DNA of 64,000 nt. Origin: Ardenticatenaceae bacterium (GTDB taxonomy: Bacteria > Chloroflexota > Anaerolineae > Promineifilales > Promineifilaceae). The notes beneath the pieces were generated by a model that was not told the origin of the DNA, searched no databases, and saw only the letters and a program-made list of their open reading frames with translations. This document shows, in pieces, positions 61,901 to 64,000 of the stretch. Position numbers and translations under genes: made by a program. The stretch's first letter is position 1, and every line of letters starts with the position of its first letter. The DNA is taken from the NCBI GenBank assembly GCA_020634435.1, contig JACKBS010000007.1, positions 310,001-374,000 of the forward strand, given 5' to 3'.

Positions 61901-62742
61901 CCAAGAGTATCTTCAAGGCCAACATAAATATCTTTTTGGGCTAATGTCCGTTCGTAGACGAAAAAACGATTAGTTATTTGACGCTGTTCGTCGTAGCATG
62001 TTGGGCAATGGACAAAAATAGTATAGCGAGACAAGTGAAGAAGGTGTTGGGATTTCTTTGAGTAAATGGCTAGCATATTCGGTGTTAGTTCGTCTGTTGC
62101 ATGGATATTAGCAACCTCTTTTTGGCTGCTTTCATCAAAGTTGAAGTCACAGCCAATGAGAGAGTTAACGATCCATACAGGTGCCTTTACCTCACGAGAA
62201 ACCAATCTAACAAGAATATATTTCTGCAAGAAGCCAAGGTGTTGCAGAAATTTTTTCACCTTTCCAATATTTTCTTCAAAGAGAGCTTTGTACCGATATT
62301 CATTGGAAACAGGTGTGTTATTCAATTGATCGATAAAACTATTCAATTCTGTTGCCAAAAAAAGACCATCTGCAACACCACCATCAGGTGTAACAGAAAA
62401 AGCTATTAACTCAGGCATGAAGGCAAGGTGTGGTCTCAGATAACTTCTACTAATCTGTCGAAGTATGTCTATACAAACCTTGATAGTTGGACTGGCAATG
62501 TTTTTGGCAATAAACAAGTCAATTTCATTTGGAGCAGGATTGTCCTTGTAACGCTCAACATAATATTGACTTAAAATAATGACTGTACAATAACGCAAGG
62601 AAAACTCGAATACTCGACTGAGTTGAGTCGCTTTTGCAACCCAATTAGCCGGAGACGTTTTTAACAACTCTTGATATTCGTGTGCAATAGGCATGGGAAA
62701 TTGATTTACAATTGTTTCATCTGAAATTTCTTGAAGGGACAT
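58942..62742 (-). CDS. STAND/NACHT-type NTPase with Cys-pair N-terminal domain and helical-repeat C-terminus
   Basis: This is a 1266-residue protein. Residues 1-~330 form a helical region ending in an LHLSRYTIFVHCPTCYDEQR segment with paired Cys246/Cys249. After YVPREETQAEVESFL comes the P-loop GDSGVGKT (362-369), Walker B FVLFLDAINE (436-445) and a winged-helix-like region. From about 680 to the end are HEAT/ARM-like repeats that could bind a ligand. It has no kinase, TIR or nuclease motif that I can recognise. It lies 13 bases after the pentapeptide-channel gene and is likely translated from the same message. STAND proteins are sensors in many immunity systems; a defence role is inferred. 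Confidence 0.8.
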   Translation of the reverse strand: MSLQEISDETIVNQFPMPIAHEYQELLKTSPANWVAKATQLSRVFEFSLRYCTVIILSQYYVERYKDNPAPNEIDLFIAKNIASPTIKVCIDILRQISRSYLRPHLAFMPELIAFSVTPDGGVADGLFLATELNSFIDQLNNTPVSNEYRYKALFEENIGKVKKFLQHLGFLQKYILVRLVSREVKAPVWIVNSLIGCDFNFDESSQKEVANIHATDELTPNMLAIYSKKSQHLLHLSRYTIFVHCPTCYDEQRQITNRFFVYERTLAQKDIYVGLEDTLGQPHRVPLDTVVEDLWKSKLLAEAEITHSLLAIQTRMRVRTQDQLYSLRKKYDAALYVPREETQAEVESFLASDKTGFLIVGDSGVGKTNLLCDLAATILENGAIVSFEVCSAFDSQVINDGFDQFLSKRYGFNLDVGFLGTLNNLAKDLSKKIQFVLFLDAINEFEDPVSLLESLYTWLIVPTEHSAWFKIIISCRSESWIRLEGGFKGERHFWEKDGTIVHRLARFSDSELSEAYKVYQEKYQIRSSFSELSTQAINFITLPLMLRLVAESNFGSKIPPSLKTYEVFQRYVELKMNTQDQVTASDENLIVNQLVKKMYETRTDRLALASLFTDTAIGQLVMEQRPGRPWVNLIDKGILMAVGGTDDTYYVRFAYDQILEFQLARLLMPQQVTIDKIKNLTQEVFEGLIPYASLWGAIKLKLLSRLDEFTEFKDDDLLFGLASLDDINVRAILIDVLVTVAGESNNRRIQVVELCNKLLKTNSLVTGSIAIEIAHRLSATQILQSGMLSPNRAIWQMATQYTFFLWQKDAKAGRESFVALRDTLRKQLTVNGVPSLLLRALRKKGGVLGLSAYLNLALLSISLANHNPEIASVAGESLRDWVDSLPIVLKQGLNKMLTVTKSGQKVILEILGNGPIVQLRSFRPFIQRSIEDPQRKQCSELISFIDHNNGSLNGELGDLLFDLASEMDAWTYLCCSVVLMTRLGNQFEDLFRFCTRLYTKGNLHAQYVAIRIFPLATYMELSGAYCEQKHIDFAQNIILDFVSGTPKQIEYEWQEEANGPVTKKRSPLAHLSVGFALELASRQSGPLDFVDKVKSLPWNLTEEQRTIAIFEQLHRATLLSTATRKFAISPVLESLSGWFGNEGLTEGERLSLVRAIAGIRSYYPLDADLYLREAPSWLRVSVLNEFQLDPIGWVLNIGSQVGQPWLIRQVPEIRQLIVNALESVSLKVTNEIQLEEVAYELGTKYVNIQMIRELTNALAEAKIDE

Positions 62743-62755
62743 AATTTTTTGCCGT

Positions 62756-63781
62756 TTAACGGCCTCCCATACGCTGTGCTAAAGCTGTTGTAAATAGAGC
62801 CAAAGACGTCACTCCCAAAATTGCCTCTAGAGAGCTAATTATTTGTGAGACTCTTGATACTGGCTCAATATCTGGCAAAGAACTTACAGTAAATGTAGCT
62901 AGGCTATAAACAAGTAGTTCTAAAATAGTTGGTTCGACACCGTTCAATTTTTCTATGCCATCCAGCGCACCATAAATAAATGCAAAACTAATTATTATTG
63001 ACAAACAGAAACCCAAAACTCGTTGCGGTTTTTGCCCATAGCCCCAAATTAGCTCTAGCAACAAAGCTGAGAGCCATTTTACCGTATACTTGACGTAGAA
63101 GCCTAGCCAGGAAAAGAATGTTGCTTCTTTCGTGAGTTGAAAAACATAAAACTTGCTGGCGCGGAATGGAAGAATTGAATGGCGCTCTGCAACTCTTTCC
63201 CGAAAATAGGCCCAGCTTGCAGAATCATAAGCACCAATTGATTGGAAATTTTCCTTCAGTCGTAAATAGACAATTCTTGCATTAAGATAGTCACCGTCTA
63301 ATTCTTGCTTAATTCTCTTTCCTAAATTCTTTTGCTGAATAAGTGTGCGGTACAAAACGCAGTTGATTAAATTCACATAATCTAATTTGGCTCCCAACAG
63401 GCGCGCTTCGGTAAGATTCGCCTCTTCCAAGTTGGCACCGTGCAAGTTTGCCTCCTCAAGATTTGCTAAGGAAAGATTCGCACGATAAAGATCAGCCTTT
63501 CTCAAATCTGCATTTTTGAATGAACTATTGTGTAAATCACAATTAGCAAATTTGACCCCTCGCAAATTACAATTATTGAACGACATATTGCTAAGATCAC
63601 TGATGGGGATCAACGACTCATTATGCAGGCAATGGCCATTTAAATTAATTTGATTTCGCGTATTATTTAAACTTGATTTTTCGATTAGCTGTTTGAGCTC
63701 TGGTGCACTGATATGTTGCCCAGTACACTCAATGGTACTATCGTTATCTGAGCTATTTGATTGTTTTCTCATCAATTGCAT
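62756..63781 (-). CDS. pentapeptide-repeat protein with C-terminal two-TM ion-channel domain
   Basis: This is a 341-residue protein from ATG 63,781 (GGAG six bases upstream; GTG 63,793 also possible). Residues ~57-146 are pentapeptide repeats of the A(D/N)LxxA type (FKNADLRKADLYRANLSLA). The middle (YLRLKENFQSIGAYDSASWA) is the usual helical part of this family. The C-terminus has two membrane segments around a pore-loop-like FTVSSLPDI, where K+ channels have a TVGYGD-like filter. It probably forms a membrane pore. It is the first gene of the operon with the STAND NTPase. Confidence 0.82.
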   Translation of the reverse strand: MQLMRKQSNSSDNDSTIECTGQHISAPELKQLIEKSSLNNTRNQINLNGHCLHNESLIPISDLSNMSFNNCNLRGVKFANCDLHNSSFKNADLRKADLYRANLSLANLEEANLHGANLEEANLTEARLLGAKLDYVNLINCVLYRTLIQQKNLGKRIKQELDGDYLNARIVYLRLKENFQSIGAYDSASWAYFRERVAERHSILPFRASKFYVFQLTKEATFFSWLGFYVKYTVKWLSALLLELIWGYGQKPQRVLGFCLSIIISFAFIYGALDGIEKLNGVEPTILELLVYSLATFTVSSLPDIEPVSRVSQIISSLEAILGVTSLALFTTALAQRMGGR

Positions 63782-63829
63782 GGATAGCTCCACTGTTTCC
63801 AGTGTGACCCTTACTTATTCACTGGTTAC

Positions 63830-63858
63830 TTTATAATAAAGCTAATTTGACAAGCCAA
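63830..63858 (-). promoter_or_regulatory. promoter of the pentapeptide-channel/STAND operon
   Basis: Minus strand: TTGGCT (63,858-63,853), a 17-base spacer, TATAAA (63,835-63,830), about 49 bases before the chosen start. The rest of 63,860-64,000 is A+T-rich with no gene I can support. Confidence 0.5.
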
Positions 63859-64000
63859 ACCACATTTTGCACGACTAATATTTGTATTGTACACAAAAGC
63901 AATTCATTTTGAAGGGCAAAATTACATAGGCATAACAAATATTGTAACTACTAATCGAATCTTTTTGTGAAATATAGGATCAAAAATTATTGCGTGAAAG

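Noticed and set aside
57136..64000. The A+T-rich block as a prophage or integrative element
   Set aside because: No integrase, recombinase, transposase, phage structural gene or flanking direct repeat is visible; only the composition and motif absence suggest transfer.

Overview
The window looks like a chromosomal segment from a member of the Chloroflexota, probably Anaerolineae-like. This is inferred from gene content: lipoproteins with Thr/Pro-rich linkers after the lipobox, Calx-beta, pre-peptidase and beta-helix surface proteins, FkbM and Sulfotransfer_4-type genes, and several CPBP proteases. No 16S rRNA is present, so the placement is tentative. Two tRNA genes (Pro-GGG, Leu-UAG), trigger factor and ClpP are the only core markers.

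Layout. (1) 1-15,259 is a glycan import and degradation locus on the + strand: the end of a Yip1 protein, a DUF5696 protein, two sugar ABC permeases, a secreted and a cytosolic enzyme of the glucoamylase/GH144-like family, a LacI regulator, a GH35-like beta-galactosidase, an FGly-type sulfatase, a GH3 beta-glucosidase and a DUF2961/GH172-like enzyme. (2) 15,245-24,700 is mixed housekeeping and envelope: trpF with a repeat-derived insertion, a propeller-like lipoprotein, three CPBP proteases, an RNase H-like exonuclease, an acetyltransferase and a histidine phosphatase. (3) 24,711-29,350 is a Dpp/Opp-type ABC importer (two ATPases, two permeases) without an obvious binding protein, followed by a small lipoprotein gene. 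(4) 29,478-36,136 holds tRNA-Pro, membrane and surface proteins, clpP, tig and tRNA-Leu. (5) 36,300-57,135 contains an M48 protease, a deaminase of the 8-oxoguanine type, two tandem double-Nudix proteins, a TPR-like protein, a beta-helix protein, a beta-lactamase-fold hydrolase, an orphan hybrid-sensor-type histidine kinase without a response regulator, MscS, an MFS transporter, small enzymes and an M23 lipoprotein. (6) 57,265-63,781 is a visibly A+T-richer block of four minus-strand genes: a pentapeptide-repeat/two-TM channel protein, a 1266-residue STAND-type NTPase, an alpha/beta hydrolase and a DUF6962-like membrane protein.

Two things stand out. First, the 8-bp palindrome ACGGCCGT is scattered about 110 times through the first 57.06 kb (my hand count; one to two would be expected by chance), in coding and non-coding DNA and in all reading frames, much like HIP1 in cyanobacteria. 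Two copies facing each other form the stem of the clpP terminator. Second, the last 6.9 kb has no copy at all. That block also has different composition and carries the STAND NTPase plus pentapeptide-channel pair, which looks like a recently acquired sensor/membrane-effector cassette and is my best candidate for an undescribed system. Several degenerate intergenic repeat families have also intruded into genes (trpF, the distal oligopeptide ATPase, a deaminase stop codon).
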